In this document: positions 45,069-54,887 of the stretch, piece by piece
How the letters are laid out: the number at the start of each line of letters is the position of its first letter
Position numbering within the stretch: the stretch's first letter is position 1
Source of the DNA: Acinetobacter rudis
Lineage (GTDB): Bacteria; Pseudomonadota; Gammaproteobacteria; Pseudomonadales; Moraxellaceae
Length of the DNA stretch: 64,000 nucleotides
Assembly: GCF_000829675.1 (NCBI RefSeq)
Contig: NZ_BBRX01000020.1
Coordinates: 1-64,000, forward strand
Direction of reading: 5' to 3'
Translations under genes and position numbers: made by a program
The notes under the pieces: model-generated
Database searches by the model: none
What the model was told of the DNA's origin: nothing
The model's input: the letters and a program-made list of their open reading frames with translations, nothing else

Positions 45069-45946
45069 AATAAGGATCATATTTTATTTGTAAAGAAAAT
45101 GAGTCGATAGTCTTAGTTATATTATGTATAACATAATGTTTTTAATACGCTGTCTAATTGATTTTATGGGAAATGATGCCCCTTTTTTTAAATTATCTAG
45201 AATATTATCTCATCATTTTTTATAAAAATTTAAAGCTGACTGTAGGGAAATACTTATGTTACTTCTGGGTGATTAAAGAATCTTTGTGCAGTATTCTGTG
45301 TTTTTTTCAAAAAATGCTTATTTGTAGCTGGTTTACTTTTTGTATTGAGTTTTTTCTTAGTAGATTTTTATATATTTAAAATAATTTTTACTCATAGATT
45401 TTTATGGTTTGGTTAACATGGCTTTGAAACATAGAGTCTTAGCTCGATTGAGTTGAGCTTAGATGTAAAGTAGGGTTAGCAGATCCTAAATATCATTGCT
45501 CACATTTAGCTTGTGCCGCTTAGTGTATTAATCAACTAGTGGAATATTTATGAGTCATCTATGCTTGGTAAATCTTTGGCATTCATATATATGAATTATA
45601 TGTTATATATTTGTCATATCTGTAAGCTATATTTATAGTAAGTTCAGAGTGTGGATAATAGTCAATCACACAATTGGGTATCCTGTATAATGTATGCATT
45701 AATACAGTTAACTTAGCATAAAATAACGTAATTTTCATTCTATAATGCTCAATCTTGTTTAACCTATTCAAACTTATTACTTGAAAATTACGCTGTAGTG
45801 TTAATTTTATGTTCATAATTTAGTTATCTTTATTCTTATATCTGCTATATTTTATTTTAAAATTTAATGGATATTTTGTAGCGTATGTTATACAGTTGGA
45901 AAAATTTTTTTGGTTACTTTATTAAATAAATCAACTGGTAATATTT
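45069..45946. other. 878-bp gene-free spacer between kpsC and wecB (copy B)
   Basis: Highly AT-rich. Short open frames here (for example a hydrophobic 73-codon one at 45158-45379) lack ribosome binding sites and family features. The length is close to that of the copy A spacer (864 bp), but I see no extended sequence similarity, except a few bases just before the wecB start. A promoter for the wecB block is expected but not pinpointed. Confidence 0.55.
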
Positions 45947-47074
45947 ATGCTAAAAATTCTATTGGTCTTTGGAACACGGCCTGAAGCCATAAAAATGGCA
46001 CCGTTGGTCCATGTGTTACAAAAACAGGACCAGATTGAGGCAAAAGTTTGTGTGACGGCACAACATCGTGAAATGTTAGATTCTGTCTTGGAACTATTTG
46101 ATATTACTCCAGATTATGATTTAAATATTATGAAATCTGGGCAAAGTCTCACCATGTTAACTTCAAGAATGATGACTGGGCTTGAAGGTGTGTTGCAGCA
46201 GTTTTCTCCAGATGTGGTCTTGGTCCATGGTGATACCAGTACAACACTAAGCGCTTCACTTTCTGCATTTTATCAAAAAATCGATATTGGTCACATTGAG
46301 GCTGGTTTAAGAACCTATAATATTTATTCACCTTGGCCAGAAGAGTCCAACCGCCAATTGACCAGCGTACTGAGTCGCTGGCACTTTTCCCCGACCAATA
46401 CAGCAGCAGGCTTTTTAAAGCAAGAGTGTGTACCTGAGCATAATATTTTTGTGACGGGTAATACCGTGATTGATGCTTTGCATTATATTAAAAATAAAAT
46501 CGAAACTAATCCTGCCTTACAAACACAAATGCGAGAGCATTTTAGTATGTTAGATCTCGATAAAAAACGTGTATTGGTGACTGGGCACCGCCGCGAAAAC
46601 TTTGGTGAGGGTTTTGAAAATATTTGTCGTGCTTTAAAACGTCTGGCACAACAGTATCCTGAGATTGAGTTTGTTTATCCTGTACATATGAATCCAAATG
46701 TACAAAAACCAGTTTATGAACATCTTGATGGTTTAAACAACATCAAATTAATCGAACCACAAGAGTACTTACCTTTTGTTTGGCTGATGCAGCAAAGTTA
46801 TCTGATCTTAACGGACTCAGGTGGTATTCAAGAAGAAGCACCTTCTTTAGGCATTCCTGTACTGGTGATGCGCGATACCACAGAACGTCCTGAAGCAGTA
46901 GAGGCGGGTACGGTACGTTTGGTTGGTGCAACTGAAGACTCAATTGTTGCAAATGTGGCTGAGTTACTCGATAACGAAGTTTTGCATAGCAAGATGAGCC
47001 GTGCCCATAACCCATATGGTGACGGAACTGCATGTGAGCAAATTGCAAGCGTGTTAAAACAAGCATATTTATAA
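45947..47074 (+). CDS. wecB: UDP-N-acetylglucosamine 2-epimerase (non-hydrolysing), copy B
   Basis: 375 residues with all family motifs ([50 protein letters not shown]). It makes UDP-ManNAc, the precursor for WecC. It is a close homologue of copy A with no gaps except at the C-terminus. It starts the block of precursor and polymer genes after the spacer. Confidence 0.93.
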   Translation: MLKILLVFGTRPEAIKMAPLVHVLQKQDQIEAKVCVTAQHREMLDSVLELFDITPDYDLNIMKSGQSLTMLTSRMMTGLEGVLQQFSPDVVLVHGDTSTTLSASLSAFYQKIDIGHIEAGLRTYNIYSPWPEESNRQLTSVLSRWHFSPTNTAAGFLKQECVPEHNIFVTGNTVIDALHYIKNKIETNPALQTQMREHFSMLDLDKKRVLVTGHRRENFGEGFENICRALKRLAQQYPEIEFVYPVHMNPNVQKPVYEHLDGLNNIKLIEPQEYLPFVWLMQQSYLILTDSGGIQEEAPSLGIPVLVMRDTTERPEAVEAGTVRLVGATEDSIVANVAELLDNEVLHSKMSRAHNPYGDGTACEQIASVLKQAYL

Positions 47075-47113
47075 AATTGATTTAATAGTAAAAGTTATAG
47101 GATTGTTTAGATA

Positions 47114-48340
47114 ATGGCGATTAAGAAAGTTTCTGTAAGTGGTTTGGGCTATATCGGTTTACCAACAGCAACGATGTTTGCCCATGCTGGAGCAGAAGTC
47201 ATCGGTTTAGATGTCAACCAACATGCAATTGACACCATTAACCAAGGGCGTATTCATATCGTTGAGCCTGGTTTAGAAGAGATTGTGAAAAACGTGGTTG
47301 CCTCGGGCCACCTTAAAGCATCTAAAACCGCAGAAAAAGCAGATGCTTTTTTAATCGCTGTACCTACGCCATTTAAAGGTGAAGATTATACGCCTGATCT
47401 GACTTATATCGAAGCTGCTGCAAAAACTATTGCACCAGTATTAGAAAAAGGCAACGTGGTTATATTGGAGTCAACTTCACCAGTAGGTGCAACAGAGCAA
47501 ATGGTTGAGTGGCTCTCTGAACTGCGTCCTGATCTAAAGTTCCCACAACAAGAGCAAGATACTAACAACGATATATTTGTAGCTTATTGCCCTGAACGTG
47601 TTTTACCGGGTCAGGTTGTACGCGAGTTAGTTGAAAATGACCGTACCATTGGTGGTCTAACACCGCGTTGTGCTGAAAAAGCAGCAGAGGTTTACCAAAT
47701 TTTTGTTCAAGGTGAATTGGTCATAACCAATGCCCGTACAGCAGAGATGACAAAACTTACTGAAAATGCTTTTCGCGATGTCAACATTGCATTTGCCAAT
47801 GAGCTTTCACTGATTTGTGATCGTTTAAATATCAATGTTTGGGAATTGATTGGACTTGCAAATCGTCATCCACGTGTAGATATCTTGCGTCCAGGTGCTG
47901 GTGTGGGTGGACACTGTATCGCTGTTGACCCTTGGTTTATCGTCAACAAGACACCTGATCTTGCACGTATGGTACGTACAGCGCGTGAAGTAAATGACCA
48001 TAAACCAGAGTGGGTGGTAGAAAAAATCGAGCAGCAAGTTGCAGCTTTGGGTGACTTAGGACGTAAGCCTAAAGTGGCTTTATTAGGTTTGGCGTTTAAA
48101 CCAAATATCGATGACTTACGTGAAAGTCCAGCAGTACAAATAGCACAAAAACTAGGTGAAAACAGCGCAATTGAGTTGCTCTTGGTTGAGCCGAATATTC
48201 ATGAACTCCCAAGTAAATTAAGCTCAGGTACTTTAGTTTCTTTAGAGAATGCGATAGCCCAAGCGGATGTAGTTGCTGAGCTTGTAAAGCATAATGAATT
48301 TACCAATCTCGAAATCAATCAATTAAGTTTTGTGGGTTAA
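47114..48340 (+). CDS. wecC: UDP-N-acetyl-D-mannosamine dehydrogenase, copy B
   Basis: 408 residues with an N-terminal Rossmann fold (VSGLGYIGLPTATMF), catalytic Cys in GGHCIAVDPWF and the UDP-binding LLGLAFKPNIDDLRESPA. It produces UDP-ManNAcA, suggesting an acidic, uronic-acid-containing capsule. Its base composition is still near the genome average (32 G/C in the 60 bases from 47881), whereas the genes after it turn strongly AT-rich. Confidence 0.93.
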   Translation: MAIKKVSVSGLGYIGLPTATMFAHAGAEVIGLDVNQHAIDTINQGRIHIVEPGLEEIVKNVVASGHLKASKTAEKADAFLIAVPTPFKGEDYTPDLTYIEAAAKTIAPVLEKGNVVILESTSPVGATEQMVEWLSELRPDLKFPQQEQDTNNDIFVAYCPERVLPGQVVRELVENDRTIGGLTPRCAEKAAEVYQIFVQGELVITNARTAEMTKLTENAFRDVNIAFANELSLICDRLNINVWELIGLANRHPRVDILRPGAGVGGHCIAVDPWFIVNKTPDLARMVRTAREVNDHKPEWVVEKIEQQVAALGDLGRKPKVALLGLAFKPNIDDLRESPAVQIAQKLGENSAIELLLVEPNIHELPSKLSSGTLVSLENAIAQADVVAELVKHNEFTNLEINQLSFVG

Positions 48341-48346
48341 GTTAAA

Positions 48347-49351
48347 ATGAGAAAGCCAGTTTCAACGAGACGCCAAAAAAAAAATTTAGTAAAAGTGGTA
48401 GATGAAGCTGTTGATTCCAGCTCTACAAATACTGTAGAGCTGGAATCAAATGACTCATCTAGTATTAACGGTAATGCTGTGTCTAATCAGGAGCCTTCGA
48501 CAAAAGCCTCAAGTGTGCAGGAAGTTTTATTTGACGTGACTGAGTCTAAAAAAATATTTAATGAAGAAGTCTTAATACAAATACAATTAGTAAAGGATGT
48601 GGTTAAAGATCAGTTGGATAAGTATGAGAAAGCTATTAATAAGCTCGTAATGGGGGAGAATATTTTAGTAAAGAATAATATATTGACTGAGCTTCCTGAA
48701 CGATTGAATAAATACGAGTTACTTATTAATAAATTATTAGATCAGAATGAACGTTTAATTGAATCTATTGATCTGATTAGTAAAAAAATGGTTAATGACG
48801 AGCATTATAACTCTTTAAATAGAATAGTAGTGGCTTTGGATGATAGTCTGAATAAATTGCTTTATATGGAAAGTAGTTCGCAGATCAAAAAAGAAAATGT
48901 ATTGTTATTAAATCAACTGCATGTTGTCCAGCAAGAATTTGAGAATGTTATTTTAAAAAATAGAAATATCGGTTCTTTAGATAATAAAAAAGATGACATA
49001 AATACTGAAGTATATTTAGGTGCAGCAGATCTTATAAAGCAGCAATTACACTATCGATTAGGTGCTACAGCAATTGAGCATTCTCGTGATTTGAATGGGT
49101 TACTTAAACTACCTTATGCTTTACTTACTGAAACTATTGCTGTGAAAAAAAGAGAAAGCCAAGAGTCAGCTCCTCAAGAACTTGAATTTTATAGTGATGC
49201 TTCTGAAGCGGAACGTGTAAAAAAACACTTATCATATAAGCTGGGTGTTGTTATGGTTGATGGAACTAAATCATTGAAAAATTTTATCAAAATGCCTATT
49301 GAAGTTCATCGTGTAGTAAAAGGTTTTCAGAAAAAACAAAGTAAAGCCTAA
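48347..49351 (+). CDS. Coiled-coil capsule-locus protein of unknown function
   Basis: 334 residues without membrane segments or signal peptide. A basic start (MRKPVSTRRQKKN) is followed by a Ser/Asn-rich linker (about 20-60), a long coiled coil (about 70-215), and two short related units near the end (HYRLGATAIEHSRDLNGLLKLP and LSYKLGVVMVDGTKSLKNFIKMP). The paired C-terminal units suggest an amphipathic, membrane- or partner-binding element. It follows wecC by six bases and has a truncated homologue in copy A. It might organise the cytoplasmic synthesis complex, but that is a guess; I do not recognise a named family. Confidence 0.65.
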   Translation: MRKPVSTRRQKKNLVKVVDEAVDSSSTNTVELESNDSSSINGNAVSNQEPSTKASSVQEVLFDVTESKKIFNEEVLIQIQLVKDVVKDQLDKYEKAINKLVMGENILVKNNILTELPERLNKYELLINKLLDQNERLIESIDLISKKMVNDEHYNSLNRIVVALDDSLNKLLYMESSSQIKKENVLLLNQLHVVQQEFENVILKNRNIGSLDNKKDDINTEVYLGAADLIKQQLHYRLGATAIEHSRDLNGLLKLPYALLTETIAVKKRESQESAPQELEFYSDASEAERVKKHLSYKLGVVMVDGTKSLKNFIKMPIEVHRVVKGFQKKQSKA

Positions 49352-49378
49352 ATAAGTTGAGTTAAGAGTGAAAGTGTT

Positions 49379-52300
49379 ATGAGTATTATAGAACAAGCTG
49401 TCAAGCATTTTAATGATGGTAGATATGAACAGGCTAAAATTTATTTTGAATTAGCTTCAAAAGAATATGGTTGTAAATATTTTGAAGCTAATATTAGCTT
49501 ATGTGATATTCGTATAAAAACAGAAAAAAATAAAAATAATCATAAAAATTCTTTTAATCTAAAAAAAATATTTTTAAAGAATACTCCTGTAAATACATTT
49601 AAATCTGTTGATCCATTCTTTATTGAGAAAATTAAAATAGAAGAAAATATATCTGGAAAAATACCTTTAGATATGACTAAAAAGGATTATAAATTTCAAC
49701 TAAAAAGTTGGATTGATGATGCGGAAGATATAAGTATTGGTTTGTCACTTGTACAAAGTGGTCATTTTGATGTGGTAAATAGTCTAGGTATTATTAAATT
49801 TAATTTTTTTAATAATAATGGAGAGGAAATATTAGCTCCAGGATTAACTAATTTGAGTTGGTCTGATCATTTGAATTGCTGGTATTTTTATTTAAATGGT
49901 ACTAAGAACATAAAAACAACATTAGTTGAAGTTAATCTCATAAAACCACAAGGTGTAGCTTATATTGAAATAAGCTGTTCAAAATGGAAAATTGATGAGT
50001 TTAGCATCCTAAATGAAGTTATAGTCAAGCGCAAACCATCGATATTACAAGTCTTGAGGAAGAATTATGCTGGTATTTTATCTGAGTTAAATAATCCGGT
50101 GGTTAAGCATCCACTTTCAGTGAATAAAAGTAAAGTTTGCTATGTGCTTAATCAAAGCTTACCTTATCAGTCTGAGGGGTATGCAACACGTTCACATGCT
50201 TTAGCAAGTGCGATGAAAAACCAAGGGTTAGATATTGTTTGTCTAAGTCGACCAGGATATCCAGAGAGTTTCCTAAAAGATTATAAAGAGAAAAATACCT
50301 CATTAACAGATGATATTGATGGAATTCATTATCAAAGACTTAAAGAACCAAAGGGATGGAAAGGGACAGAAAATTATATTACTAAGGCTTCAAATGAGCT
50401 AGAAAGAAAATTTAAGGAATTGAGGCCCTCATGTGTTATGGCTGCTTCCGATTTTAAAAATGCACTTCCTGCACTTTTGGCTGCGAAACGGTTAGGTATT
50501 CCATTTATTTATGAAGTACGTGGATTCTGGGAAATTACACATGAATCCAAGCAGCCTACAGTTGTTCAGACTGCAAATTATCATCTAACGCAGTATCTTG
50601 AAACCGAGCTTGCATTACATGCAGATTATGTTTTTACCTTAACAGAAGCAATGCGAACACTTTTAATCTCAAGAGGACTAGAAGCAAATAAGGTTGCTCT
50701 ATTACCGAACTCTTGTGATGTAAGTAAATTTAATCCATTAGAAAATCCAAAAGATTACAATTTACTTGAACAACTTAATATTCCAGAAAACACCCCAACC
50801 ATTGGTTACATAGGAACATTTAATAGTTATGAAGGTTTAGATGATCTTTTACATGCTTGTGGTGCTCTATATAATGAGGGAATCAACTTTAGAATAATAT
50901 TGGTTGGTGCAACACCATCAACGGATAGTGCTCAGGGGCAATATGCGTTGGAATTACTCAATATAGCTAAGCAGTATGGTTTTGATAAGTGGCTCATTAT
51001 GCCAGGGCGAATACCTCATGATGCAGTGAAAAGCTATTATTCAATCATTGATGTTGCCCCTTTTACTCGCAAGCCATTACCAATAACAGAATTAGTTTCT
51101 CCATTAAAACCACTTGAAGCTATGGCAATGGGGAAAGCACTAGTTGTATCTTCAGTTGGTGCACTTGGAGAAATGGTTAAAGATGGTGAAACAGGGCTTG
51201 TTTATGAAAAGGGAAATGTAGAGGATTTAGCAAATAAGCTTTTAAGTACATTGGTTAATAGTTCATTACGTATTAGTTTAGGTGCCGCTGCACGAAATTG
51301 GGCTGTTACGGAACGTACTTGGGAAATTTGTGCTGCTAGAATTCAAGAAAAAATTAGTGAATTAGAGAAAAATATAATTCACGCCTATCCAAGTATAAAT
51401 ACAGAAAGATTGCTTAAGAAGAAAGCTTCTGATTATAAGGTTGCATTTATTGCCGATGAGTTTACCTATAATAGTTTTAAAGATGAATTTCAGGCAATTG
51501 TTATAGAACCAGATAATTGGGAAAAACTATTCAAGGAACAACAGCCTGATATATTTTTCTGTGAGTCTGCATGGTCTGGTGTAGATTCTGTCCGAAGACC
51601 TTGGCAGGGAAAAATTTATTCGAGTATAAATTGGAAAAAAGAAAATAGAACAATACTCTTTAAAATTTTAGATTATTGTCGTGATAATAATATACCTACC
51701 ATTTTTTGGAATAAAGAGGACCCAACTCATTTTACAGATAGAGTTCATGATTTTATTGGTACAGCATCAAAGTTTGATTATGTATTCACAACAGCTGAGG
51801 AGTGTTGCGAATCATACAAATCAGACTATGGTGTAAAAAATGTTTTTTCTCTGCCTTTTGCAACAAATCCAAAATTATTTAACCCAATAAACCGCGTCAA
51901 TGCAGAAAATAAGGTTGTGTTTGCAGGAAGTTGGTATGCAAATCATGAACAACGTTCCATTGTAATGGAACAAATACTAGATAATTTAATAAAAACTGGC
52001 TATGAGTTGGAAATTGTTGATCGTTATTATGGTGGAAGTGATGAACTGCACAAATGGCCTGAAAAATATAGTAAATTTTTAAAACCTGGGATGCCTCATG
52101 ATAAGATGCCTGAGGTATATCGTTCTAGTACATTAGGATTAAATTTTAATACTGTAGTTAATTCAGAGACTATGTTTGCAAGACGAGTTTTTGAACTCAT
52201 GTCATCTAAGTCACTTGTAATAAGTAATTATTCATTAGGTATTGATAAGATGTTTGGGGAATTGGTGGTATTTGCTGACAGAGATCCTGAGCGTTTGAAG

Positions 52301-52900
52301 AAGTTAAGTACTAGAGACATTGAATTACTAAGTGAAAAAGCTCTAGATAATGTATTAAGAAACCATACTTATACAAATCGATGGAAACAAATATTAACTA
52401 AGATAGGTATGCCTTGGATACCAGATACTGAAAGTGTAACAATTGTAAGCAAAGTAAGTTGTAAAAGTGACGTGGAAAGGTCAATTAGTTATTTCCAAAG
52501 TAATTATGCAAATCAAATTGAAAATAAGTTGTTATTATTAGTTGATGAAAAAGTAGGTTCACTGGAAGTAGCTAAATTTTATCAGCAGTTTAATAAAGCT
52601 GGCGTGATGGTTACATCTATGAAGTATATTGAAACATACTCCATAAGTGATAAATACAATCCAATTACAACCGACTATTTTATAATATGTAGCCCTAACA
52701 ATTTACCAAAATTTGACTGGGTTAAAAAAGCTAAATTACATTCGCAGTATGTAGAGGGCTCAAGTATTACTCATCATGACTCTATACTCTATAGATATGT
52801 AGAAAACTCTAAATGTAACTATTTTTTTTCTAAGAAAGAAAACTTTATAGAGTTAGTAAAAGCTTATACAAGTAAAACTAGTTTTAGCTATTCGGTTTAG
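49379..52900 (+). CDS. Very large multidomain capsule glycosyltransferase (GT4 plus CgeB-like)
   Basis: 1173 residues in four parts. Residues 1-45 look like one TPR-type helical pair. About 60-235 form a beta-rich domain of unknown type. About 250-664 form a GT4 glycosyltransferase (SLPYQSEGYATRSHALA at the start; IGYIGTFNSYEGLDDLL, then SPLKPLEAMAMGKALV with the conserved Glu). About 685-1015 form a CgeB-like GT-B domain (IPTIFWNKEDPTHF, TMFARRVFELM), related to the minus-strand enzyme at 58865-59932. The last 160 residues are unassigned. It probably adds two different residues of the repeat unit. The coding sequence is far more AT-rich than wecC. Confidence 0.8.
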   Translation: MSIIEQAVKHFNDGRYEQAKIYFELASKEYGCKYFEANISLCDIRIKTEKNKNNHKNSFNLKKIFLKNTPVNTFKSVDPFFIEKIKIEENISGKIPLDMTKKDYKFQLKSWIDDAEDISIGLSLVQSGHFDVVNSLGIIKFNFFNNNGEEILAPGLTNLSWSDHLNCWYFYLNGTKNIKTTLVEVNLIKPQGVAYIEISCSKWKIDEFSILNEVIVKRKPSILQVLRKNYAGILSELNNPVVKHPLSVNKSKVCYVLNQSLPYQSEGYATRSHALASAMKNQGLDIVCLSRPGYPESFLKDYKEKNTSLTDDIDGIHYQRLKEPKGWKGTENYITKASNELERKFKELRPSCVMAASDFKNALPALLAAKRLGIPFIYEVRGFWEITHESKQPTVVQTANYHLTQYLETELALHADYVFTLTEAMRTLLISRGLEANKVALLPNSCDVSKFNPLENPKDYNLLEQLNIPENTPTIGYIGTFNSYEGLDDLLHACGALYNEGINFRIILVGATPSTDSAQGQYALELLNIAKQYGFDKWLIMPGRIPHDAVKSYYSIIDVAPFTRKPLPITELVSPLKPLEAMAMGKALVVSSVGALGEMVKDGETGLVYEKGNVEDLANKLLSTLVNSSLRISLGAAARNWAVTERTWEICAARIQEKISELEKNIIHAYPSINTERLLKKKASDYKVAFIADEFTYNSFKDEFQAIVIEPDNWEKLFKEQQPDIFFCESAWSGVDSVRRPWQGKIYSSINWKKENRTILFKILDYCRDNNIPTIFWNKEDPTHFTDRVHDFIGTASKFDYVFTTAEECCESYKSDYGVKNVFSLPFATNPKLFNPINRVNAENKVVFAGSWYANHEQRSIVMEQILDNLIKTGYELEIVDRYYGGSDELHKWPEKYSKFLKPGMPHDKMPEVYRSSTLGLNFNTVVNSETMFARRVFELMSSKSLVISNYSLGIDKMFGELVVFADRDPERLKKLSTRDIELLSEKALDNVLRNHTYTNRWKQILTKIGMPWIPDTESVTIVSKVSCKSDVERSISYFQSNYANQIENKLLLLVDEKVGSLEVAKFYQQFNKAGVMVTSMKYIETYSISDKYNPITTDYFIICSPNNLPKFDWVKKAKLHSQYVEGSSITHHDSILYRYVENSKCNYFFSKKENFIELVKAYTSKTSFSYSV

Positions 52901-52910
52901 GATGTGTAAA

Positions 52911-54887
52911 ATGATCGCTGTTTCAATAATTGTGCCTTGTTATAATGCTGTATCTAAAATTGGTAAATGTCTTGCTTCATTACGCAATATAGATTTTCCT
53001 ATTTCAAACTTTGAAGTATTGTTTGTTGATGATTGCTCAACAGATCAAACATATGAGCTATTGCTGAATGAATGTTTAAAACACTCTAATTGGTCTGTAA
53101 TAAAATTAGAAAAAAATAGTGGGTCACCCTCTAAACCCAGAAATGTAGGTGTTCAACTAGCCAAAGGTGAATACATATTTTATTTTGATTGTGATGATGA
53201 GATTTTATCAGATACAATCAAACTACATTATGAACATGCAGAAAATAAAAACGCGTGTATTGTACGTGGGGCATTATTGGTTGATAATGGTAAACGAAAA
53301 TATAGATTAAATATTGTGCAAGACTGGTCTGAGAAATTATCCAGAAAAGAACGAATTGAAAAAATTATAGCAAAACAAAGTACTACATCTCCACAATTAA
53401 TAAAAAGAAAGTTGTTATTAGATAATAATATTATATGGCCAGAAGATATCAAAATGGGTGAAGATACAATATTTTTAACAAATGTATTGGCCCACGCAAA
53501 ACAGATTGAATATATTGATCATGATACATTTATATATAATAAAATGCCTACTTTCTCATTATCTACAACACAAACATATGGGAAATTAGAGTTAATGAAT
53601 CATCTTTCTGTTTGGGAAAGAGTGCAGGAAAATTTATTAAAACAAGGTGTTGATTTCTACAAAATTAGATTGACTGTTGGATTGCAAGCAGCCTTATCTT
53701 CATTAATATTTAAAAATAGAGGTGATATTGATCGGGATGCTTTTCTATATTTTTCAAATTTTATTAATCAAAATATAGAAATAATCAGATCATTTAAACT
53801 TAATACTCGATTTACTGAAATAATAAATATTCTATTTAAACAAGATTATAATGAATTTAGAAAGCTCTGTAGACCAAGAGTCTTGATTGCAGGCCATGAC
53901 CTTAAGTTTATTAAACCAGCTGAAGAGAAGCTGTCTCAATTTTTTGATATTAAATATGATCAATGGATAAGCCATACTGAACATGATGAAAAATCTAGTT
54001 TAGAGTTATTAGAGTGGGCAGAAATAATTTGGTGTGAATGGATGTTGGGTAATAGTTTATGGTACTCAGAAAATAAAAAAAATAATCAAAAATTGGTCAT
54101 TAGAGTACATCGTCAAGAACTATTAACAAATTATGCTGAAAAAATAAATTTTTCTAAAGTCGATTTAGTTATGCCCGTATCTGTATTGTTTTTTGAAAGA
54201 CTTTTAGAGCGTTTCCCCAATATTCCAAGAGATAAAGTTAGATTAATTCCAAATTATATTGATATTAATGAATATAAAAATGATTGGAATGATGATCGTA
54301 TATTTAATTTGGCAATGATTGGTATCTTACCATCAAAAAAAGGGTTTAAATCTAGCTTAGAAATTTTAAAAAAATTAAGAGATGTTGATCCTAGATTTAA
54401 ATTGTCAATTTATAGTAAACGTCCGAGTGACCTACCATGGTTAATGAGGAATAAAGAAGAAATGGCTTATTTTGATTCCTGTGATGAATATATTGTAAAT
54501 AATAAATTGTTAGATGCAGTTGAATTTAAAGGTCATAGTAATCTAAAGGTTGCATTAACTGAACATAAAATTGGATATATTTTATCACTGAGTGAATCCA
54601 ATAATTATGATTTTCCAGGGTTTGAGAGTTTTCATTTAGCTGTAGCTGATGGATTTGCAGGAGGTGGTATAAGCTTAATCAATAGATGGCCTGGCTGCGA
54701 ATATATATTTCCCAATTACATGATTAAAGATTCATTAGATGAGATTGTTGATTCTATTGTATCTTTGATGAATGATAAAAATAAATTTATAGAAATTTCA
54801 AAAAAGGGTCGGGAATATATTAATTTAAATTATTCTGTTGATAGTTTTGTTTCTAAGATTTTTTTAGAATTATCATCAATTGTATAA
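52911..54887 (+). CDS. Two-domain capsule glycosyltransferase (GT2 plus GT4-like)
   Basis: About 658 residues. The N-terminal GT2 domain (about 1-230) has SIIVPCYNAVSKIGKCL, FVDDCSTDQT and the acidic metal site FDCDDE, with GEDTIF further on. A GT-B domain covers about 320-658 (RVLIAGHDLKF, VRLIPNYIDINEY, AMIGILPSKKGF, with conserved Glu in LSLSESNNYDFPGFESFHLA). AGGA eight bases before the ATG at 52911 supports that start over the ATG at 52902. Two catalytic domains in one chain would add alternating residues. It directly follows the 1173-residue enzyme. Confidence 0.8.
   Translation: MIAVSIIVPCYNAVSKIGKCLASLRNIDFPISNFEVLFVDDCSTDQTYELLLNECLKHSNWSVIKLEKNSGSPSKPRNVGVQLAKGEYIFYFDCDDEILSDTIKLHYEHAENKNACIVRGALLVDNGKRKYRLNIVQDWSEKLSRKERIEKIIAKQSTTSPQLIKRKLLLDNNIIWPEDIKMGEDTIFLTNVLAHAKQIEYIDHDTFIYNKMPTFSLSTTQTYGKLELMNHLSVWERVQENLLKQGVDFYKIRLTVGLQAALSSLIFKNRGDIDRDAFLYFSNFINQNIEIIRSFKLNTRFTEIINILFKQDYNEFRKLCRPRVLIAGHDLKFIKPAEEKLSQFFDIKYDQWISHTEHDEKSSLELLEWAEIIWCEWMLGNSLWYSENKKNNQKLVIRVHRQELLTNYAEKINFSKVDLVMPVSVLFFERLLERFPNIPRDKVRLIPNYIDINEYKNDWNDDRIFNLAMIGILPSKKGFKSSLEILKKLRDVDPRFKLSIYSKRPSDLPWLMRNKEEMAYFDSCDEYIVNNKLLDAVEFKGHSNLKVALTEHKIGYILSLSESNNYDFPGFESFHLAVADGFAGGGISLINRWPGCEYIFPNYMIKDSLDEIVDSIVSLMNDKNKFIEISKKGREYINLNYSVDSFVSKIFLELSSIV

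Larger units (their letters stand above)
38763..49351 (+). repeat. Capsule segment copy B (kpsMTED, kpsC, wecBC, coiled coil)
   Basis: This segment repeats the order of copy A with kpsC added after kpsD. The kps and wec proteins are close homologues of copy A throughout. The spacers are not similar by eye, apart from a few bases before each wecB start. Downstream it continues into the serotype-specific genes. Confidence 0.85.

Noticed and set aside
45158-45379. Hydrophobic 73-codon open frame in the spacer before wecB copy B
   Set aside because: No ribosome binding site, no counterpart in copy A, and AT-rich sequence easily gives such Phe/Leu/Ile-rich frames.
29064-49351. Recent tandem duplication by unequal crossing-over
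   Set aside because: Too many silent differences between the copies and no similar spacers; an old duplication or two separate loci fits better.
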